A stretch of 57,041 nt of DNA from Pholiota molesta (Eukaryota; Basidiomycota; Agaricomycetes; Agaricales; Strophariaceae): positions 1-57,041 of the forward strand of contig JACGCK010000259.1 of NCBI GenBank assembly GCA_014925825.1, read 5' to 3'. Each line of letters starts with the position of its first letter. Position 1 is the stretch's first letter. Of the stretch, positions 1-11,373 are shown piece after piece. A program made the position numbers and the translations under genes. Under the pieces are notes generated by a model. That model saw only the letters and a list, made by a program, of their open reading frames with translations. It did no database searches and had not been told where the DNA came from.

Positions 1-1783
1 CGCACCGATGAAACGAATGACCATCCAGACGATAACATGAACGTGCCGGCAGCAGGGGTCTGGCAGCTCAAGTTTCGAACGTAGGCATATTCGAGTTCGC
101 CATTGTATTTAACGATGGCTGACGGGTTAAGAACTGTAGAACCAGGCGACTTATGTTGGTCGCTTGAGTCTAGTAAGATATAGTAAGAAATCGATTTATT
201 CGTTTAGATGGCTAAAATTTCACTGCCTATATATATGATGTTATATTGTCTGGCCAAAGATTGTTGCGTTAGTATGGGTACAGATCTCCAGGAATAAGAA
301 TCAAACGTCATGAATAGGTTATAGATGACCTCAAAGAGTCATTACGAAAATTAAGATTGTAGACCATTATATCGGAGTTTAAATATGATGAAGATCCGAC
401 ATGGATCCATGCCGCGTTGCCGGAAACGCTAGAGACATGCATCTACTACGAATGTAATTCTCCACACCTACGAAGGTACAAGTATAAATGAGAGTGGCGG
501 ATTACACAGGTAGCTATCTAAGCATAGCCAGAAACTACCCTCTACATTCGGTGAAGGAATCCTAGAACTTTCGCTAAGATCCCATGCAAACGTAGGGTAA
601 TAGAGGCTTTATCACAATGTCATAATCACCATAGAATGCTCGGAACACTTCTGACAATTGCAAGGCAGTTCTATTTATAGTAGAATCCATGGAATGCAAG
701 TGATCATTACAAGGATTTGTTGAGCTGGAATCCTATGCGAGGAATTGAGAGTTACAAATTACAATTCCTTGGAAGCTTGCGAACCCTTACAAATGAATTC
801 CGTTGTATACTCTATCTTGTGCCTTACAATTCCATGCAACATTGTAAAATTGGATGGATGAAATTTGTGAAATACAATCCGCAAAGTCCAAGGGTCGACT
901 TCATGAAATCCGATTGAAATCGGACCGGTCTACAAATTTAATTCACGCGCGAGACGTGCCTCTAACGCTCGACCTCAGTATTGCCAATCAGTTGAGCTGA
1001 ACCAACAGCTGAAAGCCAGCCTCATGTGGGAGACTCTCGTGAAGGAAGTTCATGCAGCTTTGCGCCATCATGATCCATTCCAAAGGCATTGCGAGATGCC
1101 GGCACACTTTTGGCGCCTGAATTGATGGGCTGCAAGGATTCTTAAGCGCCCGACATTTGACTCGTGTGCAATCGGCGAAGATGCCAGTCTTTATCTCATT
1201 AGCTGTGGCCATAGAAAGAGACTGTCCTCCATCAAGATTTGATTCAACTGTCGCTGAAAATCTTCGCCTATTTATCTCTGTGGTAGACCTAATAGTATTC
1301 AGTTATTAAAGCATAAGAGTATGAACCACTGACTTGTATCAAATACCTCGAATTTGTGTGAGTTATTCCCGCAATAACAATGCTTTCAAGTTTGTCTTGC
1401 AAGAGAAGGTTAAAAACTGTGACTTCGAGCTTTGGAGCAAATGATTGATGTCTCCGTTGCCTGTTCACGGATTTAAATCGTTCAACTCTACTAATCAATT
1501 ATTCCGGTTCAAAAAAAGAGAGCCACTCTTACTCTGCTCGTGAACTTTTCCCGCAAACTTTACAACCTCGGACGAGCGGGAATGAGCAATGAGCAGGTAT
1601 GAGTCAGCGTGGCGGTGGATAGCAGCCTTTCCTTTCTGGGCTAATTGTGACCTTCACATGCTTCACACATCACAGCAGGCCTCAAGTAGGCCTCGCGCCA
1701 ATCGTGACTCCTTACACACCACCACCACCACCGCCACCACCGTCCACAACGATCAGCCCCCGACACACTCCACATCTCCCACA
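1..1783. other. Gene-poor left flank
   Basis: No supported gene. The stretch is AT-rich. Only short open frames occur, on both strands, the longest about 70 codons and without recognisable domains. Around 700-920 there are several near-repeats of a TTACAA(T/A)T-like word, which could be debris of an old element, but I cannot define ends. The last 200 bases before the next gene are the likely promoter and 5' leader of the gene starting at 1784, with a CAC/CCA-rich run at about 1715-1745. Confidence 0.5.
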
Positions 1784-2549
1784 ATGAGCACAGCAGCGAA
1801 CTCGTACTACTTCCGTCGCCGCACCATGGGCCGCGCAGCTTCGCCGCCGACCTGGGCCTGCTACGAGCAGATCCACGACGACTACAGCAACTCCGACTCG
1901 GACTCGTGCTCGGAGGACGACGACGACTACGAAGACACTGCCACCGGACGCCGTCGCGGGAGTGATTCCGAGAACGACGAGCACGTTGCGCCCACAGAGA
2001 CATCGCCGCGGCCCGTCGACGACGCCCACGACATCGACATGGATATGGACGAGGATGGCCCCGATGCGCCGGCCAAGGACGTCGCAGCGGACAGTGGGAA
2101 GGATGTGAAGGGGAAGCAACGTGCTATCGAGCCTGAGCCGGAGACGCCGAGACGCCAGCGAAAGCCTAAGCGCCAGCACGTCTACACCCTCCGGCCTATC
2201 TTGACGATTCAAAGGAGCCAAGGGTTCGTCTGGAACCAAGTATGTACATTATGTTTCTTCCACTGTATCCATAAACTAATCCATGCCTTTCAATCAGGAC
2301 CTGTTCGTGCCTCCTTATATCAAGGATAGATGTCAGTAGCCTTTCTTTCTTAATTAATCCGAAATCGGAGTGACCGGAACCTGACATCATCTTGCATTAT
2401 TTCTAGATATCGCTTCCACGTCTCCTCCCAACTCTCGAGGATTCATCTCAACGTCTGTGTCGTCGAACAACTCGGCAATGACGGACTATGAAGTCGAGGT
2501 AGTCGAAATCCGTGTGAAAGAGGGTGACCTTGACGATATCATCCCGTGA
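1784..2549 (+). CDS. Acidic low-complexity protein, function unknown (3 exons, about 210 aa)
   Basis: Model: exons 1784-2239, 2298-2331 and 2407-2549; both introns are GT..AG (GTATGT and GTCAGT donors) and the phases join without a stop, giving 210 residues ending EGDLDDIIP. The first third is rich in Ser/Asp/Glu (a run of acidic residues near residues 40-55), the middle has Asp/Met repeats and a basic patch (PRRQRKPKRQ, about residue 125-135) that could serve as a nuclear localisation signal. The last 80 residues, from HVYTLRPILTIQRSQGF on, look like the only folded or conserved part. I chose the ATG at 1784 because it starts a sensible reading; an in-frame start at 1589 would add a His/Thr-rich run that looks like leader. 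I do not recognise a family. Confidence 0.6.
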
Positions 2550-5500
2550 ATGGACTAACGTTTCCTCTGTACTCTTTCCTCTCTTTTTGCTCGTTTCTCT
2601 GTATCTTTACTTGCACCCGTGTCCTTCAACTTTTGGGATAGATGATTCGCTCTCACTTACCTTCAGCTATCCTACCTCCCCCATCACCCATATAAACATT
2701 GACATCACATAACTTCGACTTCATTCTTGCCTTCCCCCCCCTTTTTTTTTCCATCCTTTCGTCTTCACATTGTTTTCAACCCAATTTCTCAGCTCAGTCG
2801 CGCTCTCCTCTTTCTTCCGTACATTTGAACCACTGTTTCGACTACAACACAACTTTTCCTATAGCACACCATCCTAAAGTAAACAAGACCCCTCCATGTA
2901 TTCCACGATCTACATATCAAATCCTTAAATCTCACCTCTGTCTATATTCATTTGTTGCGTGTTAGGCTCGGCGTTCTCGGAGGGTATGGTATGGGAATGC
3001 GTTGTGGACGTCAATCAGTTCGCGCTTGGACCAGGTGCGATTATATTGCGGTGTTGCTGGTGCACCGCATGAAGTTAGACAAAGAACTTTGTGGCGTGTA
3101 AGGAGGGATGGAATCAAGATCAAGATACTAGTGATCTGCGTAAGGATCTGCTTTTTATTATAGCTTGAATAGGCTGAGAAAACTATCCAAACAGACTCTG
3201 AGCTTGTTCAGTGAAACGTACTTGGGATTGTGATTCGTGCAGATGTTGACGACGTGAAGCACTTGAGTGTGATAATACGAATCAAAAAAACAAAACAAAA
3301 AAAATCCAGATGTGAATACTCTTGAAACCGAGAGAAGATACCGGCGTCTAAATAAGGTTGCCTTGGTATTCATTATGATTTAGACGCCCTGGTATTCAAC
3401 AAATCATGATAGCCTTCCAATCAAACTGAGTCGAGATAACTTTTAGTGTACACATGGTGGATGTGGATGGCAAGATGTGAAGAGACCAACATGATCAGTT
3501 TGAATACTTACATCGTCCTTGCCAGACGGTCTAAAGAACAGGAATACGTTTCACCCAGCCCAGTGGTTGCGTGATACATGATTATGATGGTTCTTCCTCC
3601 TAGGAAACTGGCACTCGCCCCAAACTCGCCCTCGTATGTGATAAATTACAAAAGCTGCGCCTGGAGTACTGGAGGCCTTTCTATCTCCGCTAATATGTGT
3701 TCTGTTGCTCCAGTCGATTGCATACGAATGCTTTTGCCATTGAAGAAAAGTCTAAGCATCAGATATATCAGTAGGCAATGTCGAATGATTTGCATCCTGC
3801 ATACCAAGATTCTGAATTTCTGCTTGATCTGCGATCGTAGACGACATAATTAAGATCTAAAAATAGGCATCACTTGATTTGTGGGCGAGACTCGAGTACA
3901 TACATGATGGCGATTCAGAGGCATTTCCGGAATGCAAAGTATCTGAGATATCATCACGCTGCCCACAAAGGTACCATGACGACAATACGTGTCTGCTCCG
4001 ATTCCCTCGAATCAGTGGTTTTGGTGTTACAGACGCAGTGGGTCCGGGGTAAGAGGACCAAGCCGGCATACGAACCTAAATATAAGAAGGAATCTACCCA
4101 TGTAGATGTAGGACATCACCCACAATATTGCATTGTGGGCCCAAACTTACTGCCGGGGCTGTGAGTATACTGTATAGTCATCGACGGTAAATCAGCGGTA
4201 CAGGAGACACAGCCAGCAAACAGCGATAGAGCTAACCTTTTGGTGTGCGAGCGAACCTTGGAAGATTAGAATGCATAACAAGGAGCTATGCAAAGAAAAG
4301 CTCGAGGTCTCCGTTCCACTAGGCGTCTGCATGCTTCTACCTCAATTCTGGAAACACGTTGTGGATCGGTCGTGTAACCTTTAATAGTTTGTGGGTCGAG
4401 CGGAATGTCGCCGGTGTTTGCTGACAGGTGCCTCAAGTGCCACGTTGAATACGATTATAAAACCGAGCATCTCCTACATGAGCAGAATCAGAGCCATCGC
4501 ACACCCCCCACATCCGCTTCTGCTCGCGAAGAGCTTTCCGCGCGCGTCTGTTGAGCACCTGCGGCAGTGCCCACACATTTACGGTTTTTGAACGTCTTCG
4601 CAATCAAGCTCAGAGACAGAACGCAGCCATGGGTATGTTGCAGATTCCTGCACTTGGAATGACTTGGATGGAGATCGATGGTCGTTGGTATTGGTGAGCG
4701 TGCGCAACGCGAAGTCGCTGATCAGCTGATTACGTGATCAAACATCCCACCCGCCGTTTTCCATCTCGTCACACAATCTTCACCCAACCACGACTATGAT
4801 CTTGCTTCCCTACTGCTATACGCTCTGGATCTTATGTGAACCTCCTACGGATACTGACCATCTGAGGCGTAGGCTATTGTGAACTCGTATGGTGATCGCG
4901 CTTGTGTGATAACTTTCTGGGATGGTGCCGCCGCCCGGCGCGCCTCGTCGGTGGACCCACAAAACGCGACATCTGTCAACCGCTCCGAGCTTACCCTTTA
5001 TGGACCCCGCTCAATACAAAACTAGACAATGAAAAAAGTGGGCCCGCACCAATCGACCCAATTACCCACTTTTGGAATGTTGCCTGACAAGGCAATTTGG
5101 AACCCATTTTTACTGTTTTGGGAAGTGCTGCGATAACTCGCGATAAGAAAACTACCTCGGGCACAATCCGGGCATGGAACACGTGTACCAATCCACGAAA
5201 AAATACTGTCTATGGTAGTTTTCATGTTACGAGAGCATTTTATTCTTGTCGACGGCGAGGAGTATAAAGGCAGGCCATCTTTCGCCTATGATTCCCCAGC
5301 AAAGCTCCTGTCAATAGTCCTTTGGCTACTCACAAGTCCCTTGCAAACCTCTCCGCATTGTTCCTCACTGTTCCTCGCGCTTACCTCGCATATAACGCCT
5401 TACCTCCGCGCACATAGCCAATAAGCTGCCCTTGTCCTCGTGCTCGTAGTCACCTGACCTCTAAACCCGTGGGTACGTCCTCCCCACTATAACTTTATTA

Positions 5501-5689
5501 GTGTGGGTCCAGCGCTGATATGATATATTTATTGCGGTGTCTTGTTCTCTTTACCCTCACGATTGCTCCGGTTTTCCCGATCATTGTTTTCGCCGTTTCC
5601 TCCTCCCCCATCATTACCTTCCTTTTTCCTTTTTCTACGTCCATTTTCCATCATGATTCTCATTCCGTGGGCGACCCACTTCCAGAGTC
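2550..5689. other. Intergenic region, including forkhead gene upstream region
   Basis: No supported gene. 2550-2960 is pyrimidine-rich with a C8/T10 tract near 2736-2755 and is probably the 3' trailer of the preceding gene. Short open frames at 3578-3853, 3874-4164 and 5212-5424 have no recognisable domain. 5440-5688 is strongly C/T-rich, as is usual just upstream of fungal coding starts, and is likely the promoter/leader of the forkhead gene. Confidence 0.45.
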
Positions 5690-7320
5690 ATGAGCTATCA
5701 CGCATACCAGACCCCGTACCCAAGATGCCCACCCATATATGATAACGGCCTTTCTTATGACATGCATCAACATAGTATTCCCTTGCTTTACCACCATCAA
5801 CCACCCTCGCCCGACGACTCGTCGTCTAGCTTGTCCTCAGCGTCCGGGACAAATTTCGGCCATCACGATATTCTCATGGGACAGGCCGCGGGCTACCCCA
5901 GCTCTCCATACCAGCCTACCCAGGCACTCGGTCAAGGATTTTCGTCCATCGCTGGACAGGGCTTTGGTACCTCTCGAGGTCCACAGCCATATGAGCCAGT
6001 ACGTGTTTTCTATTGATAACTCAGGGCCTGTCCTACAACGTGTACTCATATTCCATTCTACTACTAGCAATATATCACGCCGTCCCGTACGAATTCCCAT
6101 CCTTCTTCCTCCGACTACAGTATGAACGTGGAAGACTATATCAACTATCCTTCCGACGATGGCCATAGCCCTACTTCGCTGCCATCTACCTCCGTTGGCT
6201 CTCGGCGGATGCAGGACCCTCCCAAACCGACGGACCAAGAGACGGAAGCGTACCTCCGCAAAAACATCCCGATCGCAGAAGGGAAACCAGTGAGCTTATG
6301 GTCGCTGCCCGACTCTGGTTCCAAGACCCCCAAAATCTCAGACATGATCAAGCTCGCCATCTGGGGCAGTCGGAACCACCAACTCACGCTCCGACAAATA
6401 TACGACGAGATCGAAGACCGATACCCTCATCTGAAGGATGCCCAAGATAAACCCTGGCAGGTATGTCGCGCGTCGACTGTCGCCCAAGTAATGTGCTCAT
6501 TCATCATTGCCCAGCGCTCGATCCGCCACAACCTCTCGCTGAAGGCGATGTTCGTGCGCGAAGAGCGCCCGCAGAGCGACCCCGGCAAGGGCTACTACTG
6601 GACGCTCAACACCGCCATGGGCGAGGGCAACAAGCGCGACCGCAAGCGCAAGCGGGACGGCCAGCACATCAAGGACGAGGAGGAGGACACGGACTTCTCG
6701 TCCGAGAGCCAGGGGGGGCACAACGACGCCCCGTCGCCGTCGTCCTCGTCCTCGCACCACCACAGACACCAACACCCCCGCCCCGGCCACCCCAGGACGC
6801 GCCTATCTACATGCACGGCCAGCCCCAGCAGGGCATGATGCACGGCCAGGCGCCGTACATGGGCCCGCCGTCCCTTATGTTCAACCAGCCAGCGCCGGGG
6901 GGGCCGTCGTCCTATAACGCGGGCCCCCATAATATGCCTTTCCAGACGGGCCACGCAGGCCCGGGGTTTTCGTCGAGCCCCGCGTGGGGTCCGCAGCCGC
7001 TGTTGAATCCGCAGACCGGCATGTTCGTCGTCCCACCGCCTCCCCTCGCCGCGCAGGGCCATTACCAGCAGCAGCAGCAGCAGCCCGGCTCATCTCATCG
7101 GCGCCCTCCGACGGGCGGGATGGGCGCCCGACCTCAGCAGCCAGCCGGATTCCTATCGCACACCATGCCCGTACAAGGGGACTTCATGCCCTCGCCGGGC
7201 GGCGTGTCTCAGTCGTCTAGGAAGTCCTCGAGACGCTCTCATTCGGATACGTCCCCGGAGGATGACGAGGACGAGCGGGCGAGGAGCGTGCCGCGGCCAC
7301 GCTCAGGACACCGGTCCTGA
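5690..7320 (+). CDS. Forkhead (winged-helix) transcription factor
   Basis: Exons 5690-5998, 6068-6460 and 6515-7320; introns GTACGT..TAG and GTATGT..CAG. The forkhead domain spans roughly residues 150-255: it has the core words KISDMIKLAIWGSRNHQLTL, IYDEIEDRYPHL, then W at the end of exon 2 and RSIRHNLSL, the DNA-recognition helix, at the start of exon 3, followed by GKGYYWTL in the wing and a basic tail (KRDRKRKRDG) that is a likely nuclear localisation signal. N- and C-terminal regions are Pro/Gln/Ser-rich, with a short Gln run. The C-terminal part is only reached by a shift of one base: the frame used by the domain closes near 6838, while the downstream Pro/Gln/His-rich part lies in another frame to 7320. 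A single missing C in the C-run at about 6774-6779 would restore one frame of about 500 residues. No intron with proper ends gives the needed shift. It probably binds promoters as a nuclear regulator; targets unknown. Confidence 0.85.
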
Positions 7321-8058
7321 CGGCCTGCAGGATGTCAGACTCGCAGTCGGATAGGGTTTCTGGATTTGGCACACTCGGTTGGGTTTTTTGGAAGATCGTC
7401 GTGTTCATGCTTTACTTAATGCCCAAGGATTTACACGTCCATATGATTAAGAACGCTCTGGTATGGTTACGGTTCCATTCAATTTTCGTTTGTCTAGAAG
7501 TTTTTGTTTGCTGGCATATTGTGCTTCATCATCGTGCCCCTCGGTTTCGTCCTAATACTTTTCGGTGTTCTGTTCCATGCATTCGGACTCGTCTCTCATG
7601 CGCTGCCTTCGTTCTGACGTTGTTCGCTTCTAAAATCTCCCTGTACCACGATTGTATGTAATACCATCCTTTATTTATACTTGAGGTTGCGGTTTTGTAA
7701 TCCTGTACGGCTGTATCTATACGCGGAATATGTACATACTATCGCTACTCACTACTTACAACAGGCCTGGGCCGTGTCAACGGCTGTCGCTACTTAGATA
7801 CATTCGAAACCCTTACGTTACCACACTGTGCCGCTAAGTCTGTATTCCTGATTCACTTGATCATCATAAGTATGAATTGGAGCTCCATCTTGTTTCCTTG
7901 AGCCGATTTAATGTAATGCACACTGCCGCGAAGCCCTAACTAACCTCAACAGCCCGCAACTCATTTCACCATCTACATATATGACCAAGCTTATTTGGAT
8001 GCCCACAATCAAGCCACGCTGTTCCGATCGTGATCCCCGGGCTTCAAATTGTTCGCGT
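7321..8058. other. Intergenic, forkhead gene 3' flank
   Basis: T-rich stretch with no supported gene. It probably holds the 3' untranslated region of the forkhead gene. A 109-codon open frame at 7332-7661 has no recognisable features and overlaps the expected 3' trailer. Confidence 0.45.
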
Positions 8059-8062
8059 ATAG
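8059..8062. repeat. Target-site duplication, left copy
   Basis: ATAG directly before the 5' LTR, matched by ATAG directly after the 3' LTR. The fifth base outward does not match, so the duplication is called as 4 bp. Confidence 0.75.
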
Positions 8063-8469
8063 TGTGAGGATGGGAATTGGCGTACGCGGGAAATAGCGCG
8101 ATAACCGGATTAGGACGCGCACATCAAAATTCTCACGAACAAAGAGCAAGGGTCGGCGCGCCCCACAAAGGGCGTGGAAAGAAAATGCGCACCACCATGC
8201 GTATTAACAATAAAGAATGGCATGGAATTTAATAGAAAGAAACCGTCCCAAAAGATCCGTAGAAAATGAGTACAAAGGGCGAAGCGCCAGAAAATCAAAT
8301 ATGCAGCACGGCGCGCGCTAAACAATGGATACGGCATCATTCAAAACGGGGTACGCGTCACCGACAATCCCTAAAAACCGAGTCGAAGACTTAAATGAAA
8401 GTTTAAAACTTCACCATACGGTGCTCGGATCATCGGATACGAGACCAAGAATGGAGAACGCGACGCCGA

Positions 8470-8645
8470 CAATGAGAAATCCTCGACACAAAGACGATTC
8501 GTCAGTACAGCCACCAAACCAAATTTGAAAAAGACGAACACGGGCTCGCGTATGGGGCAATGAGAAATCCTCGACACAAAGACGATTCGTCAGTACAGCC
8601 ACCAAACCAAATTTGAAAAAGACGAACACGGGCTCGCGTATGGGG
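8470..8645 (+). repeat. 88-bp tandem duplication inside the LTR
   Basis: Two adjacent copies, 8470-8557 and 8558-8645, both beginning CAATGAGAAATCC and ending TATGGGG. They lie about 120 bp upstream of the TATA box, where enhancer repeats of LTR promoters usually sit. The same pair is at 16090-16265 in the 3' LTR. Confidence 0.9.
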
Positions 8646-8762
8646 CATGAGGCAAGGGACAATGCCAGAACACGAAGCTGAGCCGCATTGTACTCGAGGG
8701 CCCGACGGAGGTGACTCGGAGAATAAAGCGAACGGCGAGCGACATGAGGTCGATAGAATTTG

Positions 8763-8770
8763 TATAAATA
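8763..8770 (+). promoter_or_regulatory. LTR TATA box
   Basis: TATAAATA in the 5' LTR (equivalent 16383-16390 in the 3' LTR), about 50 bases upstream of a CTCAG-repeat block. It is the best candidate for the core promoter of the element's sense transcript. Confidence 0.55.
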
Positions 8771-8993
8771 CGGGACATGTACAGTAGAAATTTCCCCAGT
8801 GGAATCCACCCCCATTTTCACTCAGTGGCTCTCAGTCTCAGTTCTCAGCTCTCAGATTATTTTCAAAGCGCCTAAGTCGAGGCCGCGAAGACAATTTTAT
8901 TAATAAATACATCAAACTATATTTACGGCGTCTCTTTGACACCCTTCGGCGACCACACCAGTCGCTGCGTACAGTAAATACCTCATTTACAAC

Positions 8994-9011
8994 TTGGAGC
9001 CCACCGCGAGG
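8994..9011 (+). promoter_or_regulatory. Primer-binding site
   Basis: TTGGAGCCCACCGCGAGG begins two bases after the 5' LTR. Its complement ends in TCCA and can be read as the 3' end of a tRNA (discriminator base, CCA and an acceptor strand GGTGGGC), which is what a reverse-transcription primer site should look like. The priming tRNA was not identified. Confidence 0.65.
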
Positions 9012-9015
9012 GGGG

Positions 9016-11373
9016 TTGTCAAAGAAATTCACCACGGATCGCGTACAACCATCCCCTAGTTACACATCACCCGACCTCGATTTTGGTCCACTACCGTACC
9101 CAGACACGTCGTACCGGGAACGCGCGCCCGATCAAACATCCGAAGAATCAATATCGTCGTCAGAAGAAAGTTCTGACGGATCATACGTCCGCCCACGTTT
9201 CGTACAAGCATCTTGGCCAGATAATAAAGATCAAGATACCACTACCCAAAGCCCTGAAACACCACAACCGATGACATCCAGCACTCCAATGTCCATGCCG
9301 GGACGTTCCCATCATTCGGCGCCTAAGTTCGACGGCACGCCCGCACTCTTGAATAATTTCTTCGACGAAGTCGAACAGCTAGCAGATACGTGCAAGTTAA
9401 ACGAGAGGCAAAGGATCGAATGGGCAATCAGATACGCACCAATCGACGATGTCGAACTTTGGAAACAAGCCCCAAATGTAAAAGGAGATGATTGGTTAAA
9501 ATTCAAATTAGATATCTTCTCCTTATACCCTGGATCCACAGGAGATCGAAAATATTCCATCGCAAACCTAGAACTACTCGTTGACAAATCAGCCGCAGTA
9601 CCAATGGAAACATCCAAGCAATATGGAGAATATTACCGCGCATTTTCGAAGATAGCGAATTTCCTCAAAGAGAAAGGGCGCCTCACAGATAGAGAAATCA
9701 GCGGTCGTTTCCTCCAAGGATTCAATTATATTTTTAGAAACAAAGTTCGAGCACAATTGCGAGCTGAGAACCCCACACATCATACGGACGATCCATATCT
9801 GTTAGAACAAATAAGCTCGGCAGCGCAGTTTATTTTATCCTGCAATCACGACGATGTTGTCAGCGACACAGTGTCGAATCAAGTACCGGCGCCTACCATT
9901 AAGCGCGAACAGTTCGACGTCTCAGACATAGGCAAATATTTCGCCAGTAACAACGTGAACTTGCAAACTGTACTCGCACAAGAAGTCGCGAAATATATGA
10001 AGACTCTGCAATTAACGCATCAGTCGGCTTCGCCAAGTAATGCGCCTACCCAGGAAATATACAACGCCACTATGCAACATGCATATCGAGATAGGCCAAA
10101 ATCTTACGAGTGTATCTTCTGTTCAGATTCGAATCACTATTTGAATAGCTGTGGCATAGCGTTTGATTTCGTACAACGAGGACTATGCAAAAGAAATACC
10201 GAGGGGCAGATCGTCCTACCTAATGGAGAACGCATAAACCCGCGCACTATGTTTGGACGAAACTTAAAGGAGCGCATCGAAAGCTGGCACGCGTCGAATA
10301 ACCAGCAGGGCAACGTACTAACGAGTAATTTGTTTAGCATCACAGATAACGGAGACAATGAAGCGGCATTACCTAAAGCCAATTTCGTATGGATCGAAGT
10401 GGATGACGAAGTCGGAGAGGCCACTGAGCGAGAAAAGGAAGAAGTAGAGCTGATGGAAACGCTCATCGCATCCACACAAAAGAAAGTTGACGACGCAAGG
10501 CGCAAGATCGGCGCTAAGAACAGTGGTCCACAAACGCGAAGCGCGAGCAAAACTGAGGGCAGAAATGCACCAGACGCGCCCGTTACCCTCGACACGCGTA
10601 TTCATCTTCCAACAGCGCCGCCACAAGCCAATAGCGCGCCAATAAACCAGCAGAGCTCAGGAGGACCGTCTGCATCAAGCGCGCAATATAAATTTGTTAC
10701 ACCTATCGAAAGCGCGGCCGTTACAGATAAAATAACGAAACAATCTATGGATGCCGTCATTAGTCTAAGCATGCGAGAGGTACTAGCTATAGCACCCGAT
10801 GTGCGCAAGATGGTCAAAGACCAGATCACTACGCGAAAAGTAGCACAGCAAACTATGCCAGGAGGACTGGGAAATGTCCAATCATTCATGACCGAGCTTC
10901 CACCAACCCAAGAAGGCCTAAAAGTAGCTAATCACTCGGAAGAACTTAGAGCGATTGACGTCTTAATTCATGGTGTTCGAACCGTCGAAGGAATTCTAGA
11001 CGAAGGATCGCAAATTATTGCCGTCCGCAAGGACATCTGGGAGTCGCTCGGATTGGCAGCGCGATCCGATTATCAAGTCGTTATGGAGTCGGCAACCAAT
11101 ACCACGGCAAAAACAATTGGATTACTGCACAATCTCAAATTAACGATCGCGGGATATGATTTCTACGTGCAAGCACAAGTCGTCGAACACGCGCCATACG
11201 AGATGCTCATCGGGCTCCCATTTAAAGTTCTTACACAGAGCACGACACAGCATTTTGAAGACGGATCATCCCACCTTACATTGAAAGACCCGAACACACA
11301 AGCTATTATTACGGTGCCAACTAAAGCAAGGAAACGTGGGGAGAAGAAGATGGAGAAAATTACGGGTTTTTAG
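9016..11373 (+). CDS. gag: Retrotransposon Gag-protease polyprotein
   Basis: Open frame of 785 codons if read from the first in-frame codon after the primer site; the first in-frame ATG is at 9271, giving about 700 residues, and I consider that the safer start. A capsid-like helical region follows the first third (around FDGTPALLNNFFDEVEQL). A zinc knuckle of CX2CX4HX4C type (CIFCSDSNHYLNSC) starts near nucleotide 10111. An aspartic-protease core lies near 10990-11240: GILDEGSQI, with D-E-G-S where most retropepsins show D-S/T-G, followed by the hydrophobic flap/second-half words MLIGLPFKVL. It should form the particle that packages the element RNA and process the polyprotein. The frame ends with TAG at 11371-11373, right after a slippery heptamer. 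Confidence 0.9.
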   Translation: MSKKFTTDRVQPSPSYTSPDLDFGPLPYPDTSYRERAPDQTSEESISSSEESSDGSYVRPRFVQASWPDNKDQDTTTQSPETPQPMTSSTPMSMPGRSHHSAPKFDGTPALLNNFFDEVEQLADTCKLNERQRIEWAIRYAPIDDVELWKQAPNVKGDDWLKFKLDIFSLYPGSTGDRKYSIANLELLVDKSAAVPMETSKQYGEYYRAFSKIANFLKEKGRLTDREISGRFLQGFNYIFRNKVRAQLRAENPTHHTDDPYLLEQISSAAQFILSCNHDDVVSDTVSNQVPAPTIKREQFDVSDIGKYFASNNVNLQTVLAQEVAKYMKTLQLTHQSASPSNAPTQEIYNATMQHAYRDRPKSYECIFCSDSNHYLNSCGIAFDFVQRGLCKRNTEGQIVLPNGERINPRTMFGRNLKERIESWHASNNQQGNVLTSNLFSITDNGDNEAALPKANFVWIEVDDEVGEATEREKEEVELMETLIASTQKKVDDARRKIGAKNSGPQTRSASKTEGRNAPDAPVTLDTRIHLPTAPPQANSAPINQQSSGGPSASSAQYKFVTPIESAAVTDKITKQSMDAVISLSMREVLAIAPDVRKMVKDQITTRKVAQQTMPGGLGNVQSFMTELPPTQEGLKVANHSEELRAIDVLIHGVRTVEGILDEGSQIIAVRKDIWESLGLAARSDYQVVMESATNTTAKTIGLLHNLKLTIAGYDFYVQAQVVEHAPYEMLIGLPFKVLTQSTTQHFEDGSSHLTLKDPNTQAIITVPTKARKRGEKKMEKITGF
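11364..11370 (+). promoter_or_regulatory. Probable -1 ribosomal frameshift site between gag and pol
   Basis: In the gag frame the bases read ACG GGT TTT TAG. G GGT TTT fits the X XXY YYZ slippery pattern, and a shift of -1 reads GGG TTT TTA GGA and on into pol, which is open in that frame through the gag stop. Downstream are complementary words: GAATC (11374-11378) with GATTC (11403-11407) enclosing TCGC/GCGA, or alternatively AGGAGAT (11399-11405) with ATCTCCT (11413-11419). Either could stall a ribosome. Confidence 0.6.

Larger units (their letters stand above)
8063..8991 (+). repeat. 5' long terminal repeat
   Basis: 929 bp, starts TGTGAGG and ends TTTACA, a TG..CA pair. It includes an 88-bp direct tandem duplication (8470-8557 and 8558-8645), a TATA box TATAAATA at 8763-8770, about five CTCAG words at 8821-8854 just downstream, and AATAAA at 8902-8907. 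By position the TATA box would start the genomic RNA (U3/R boundary) and AATAAA could serve 3'-end formation in the other LTR. Short open frames inside the LTR are repeated identically in the 3' copy and are not taken as genes. Confidence 0.95.

Noticed and set aside
1641..2239. Long minus-strand open frames opposite the acidic protein gene
   Set aside because: They are rich in Arg/Val repeats caused by the complement of Asp/Glu codons and have no splice logic; they are shadows of the plus-strand exon.
4630..4640. Possible tiny first exon (ATGG followed by GTATGT)
   Set aside because: No downstream exon with a continuing frame could be found within 800 bases.
6700..6795. Intron in the forkhead gene to explain the frame change
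   Set aside because: All GT and AG candidates in this stretch give lengths divisible by three, so none corrects the frame.
8110..8821. Several minus-strand open frames inside the 5' LTR, repeated in the 3' LTR
   Set aside because: They are identical in both LTRs because the LTRs are identical, include the 88-bp repeat translated twice, and show no domain.
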